In this document: piece by piece, positions 5,943 through 5,999 of the stretch
Numbering within the stretch: the first letter of the stretch is position 1
How the letters are laid out: every line of letters starts with the position of its first letter
Assembly: GCA_964226685.1 (NCBI GenBank)
Contig: CAXQRU010000079.1
Coordinates: forward strand, 1 to 5,999
DNA from: CAXQRU01 sp964226685
GTDB lineage: Bacteria; Pseudomonadota; Gammaproteobacteria; Pseudomonadales; Cellvibrionaceae
Reading direction: 5' to 3'
DNA length: 5,999 bases
Position numbers and translations under genes: made by a program
The notes under the pieces: model-generated
Told to the model about the DNA's origin: nothing
What the model saw: only the letters and a program-made list of their open reading frames with translations
Database searches by the model: none

Positions 5943-5999
5943 AGATCGGAAGAGCGTCGTGTAGGGAAAGAGTGTATAAGCTGGTGTAGATCTCGGTGG
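5943..5999 (+). other. Illumina TruSeq adapter read-through (artifact)
   Basis: From 5943 the sequence is the standard Illumina read-through adapter. It begins AGATCGGAAGAGCGTCGTGT and runs through the Read 1 primer complement to 5975. An 8-base i5 index, ATAAGCTG, occupies 5976-5983, followed by GTGTAGATCTCGGTGG (5984-5999), the start of the P5 complement. All parts are in the correct order, so this is untrimmed adapter assembled onto a contig end, not organismal DNA. Genomic sequence ends at about 5942, with one or two bases of uncertainty where a genomic base could match the adapter by chance. Confidence 0.98.

Overview
The window looks like a stretch of a draft bacterial chromosome, most likely from a gammaproteobacterium and quite possibly a marine one. 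This is inferred from gene content alone: a NaChBac/NavAb-type sodium channel, a Pseudomonas-like long LeuA, an Lrp-family regulator, and a TspO protein next to a PhyH-type oxygenase. I found no rRNA, tRNA, CRISPR array, insertion sequence or phage gene. It is mostly ordinary chromosomal coding sequence and I see no convincing undescribed multi-gene system.

Layout, left to right. Positions 1-432 (+) hold the C-terminal half of a voltage-gated sodium channel, cut off by the left edge. Converging on it is a 515-residue fusion of a GNAT acetyltransferase and a nitrilase-type amidohydrolase (487-2034, -), a family whose substrate is not known to me. An AT-rich gap of 220 bp with one imperfect inverted repeat separates it from an Lrp/AsnC-family regulator (2255-2737, -). 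The regulator is divergent from leuA (2994-4676, +), which encodes 2-isopropylmalate synthase. The 256-bp gap between them is the richest regulatory stretch: GCAA-type repeats, an 18-bp palindrome lying over the leuA -35/spacer, a -10 box, and a roughly 130-nt leader with a perfect 10-bp stem that continues into an inner hairpin. A 14-bp stem-loop ends leuA and faces the 3' end of tspO (4730-5233, -). The tspO gene is divergent from a PhyH-family Fe(II)/2-oxoglutarate dioxygenase gene (5276-5935, +), with only 42 bp between the start codons.

How the genes work together. The clearest functional pairing is the Lrp-family regulator with leuA: proteins of this family commonly sense amino acids and control nearby biosynthetic genes, and the intergenic repeats fit that, but the link is an inference. 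The other genes show no obvious shared pathway.

The last 57 bases (5943-5999) are not genomic. They match the Illumina TruSeq read-through adapter (reverse complement of the P5/Read 1 side), including an 8-base i5 index. The assembled contig therefore ends in untrimmed adapter, and real sequence stops at about 5942, seven bases after the dioxygenase stop codon.
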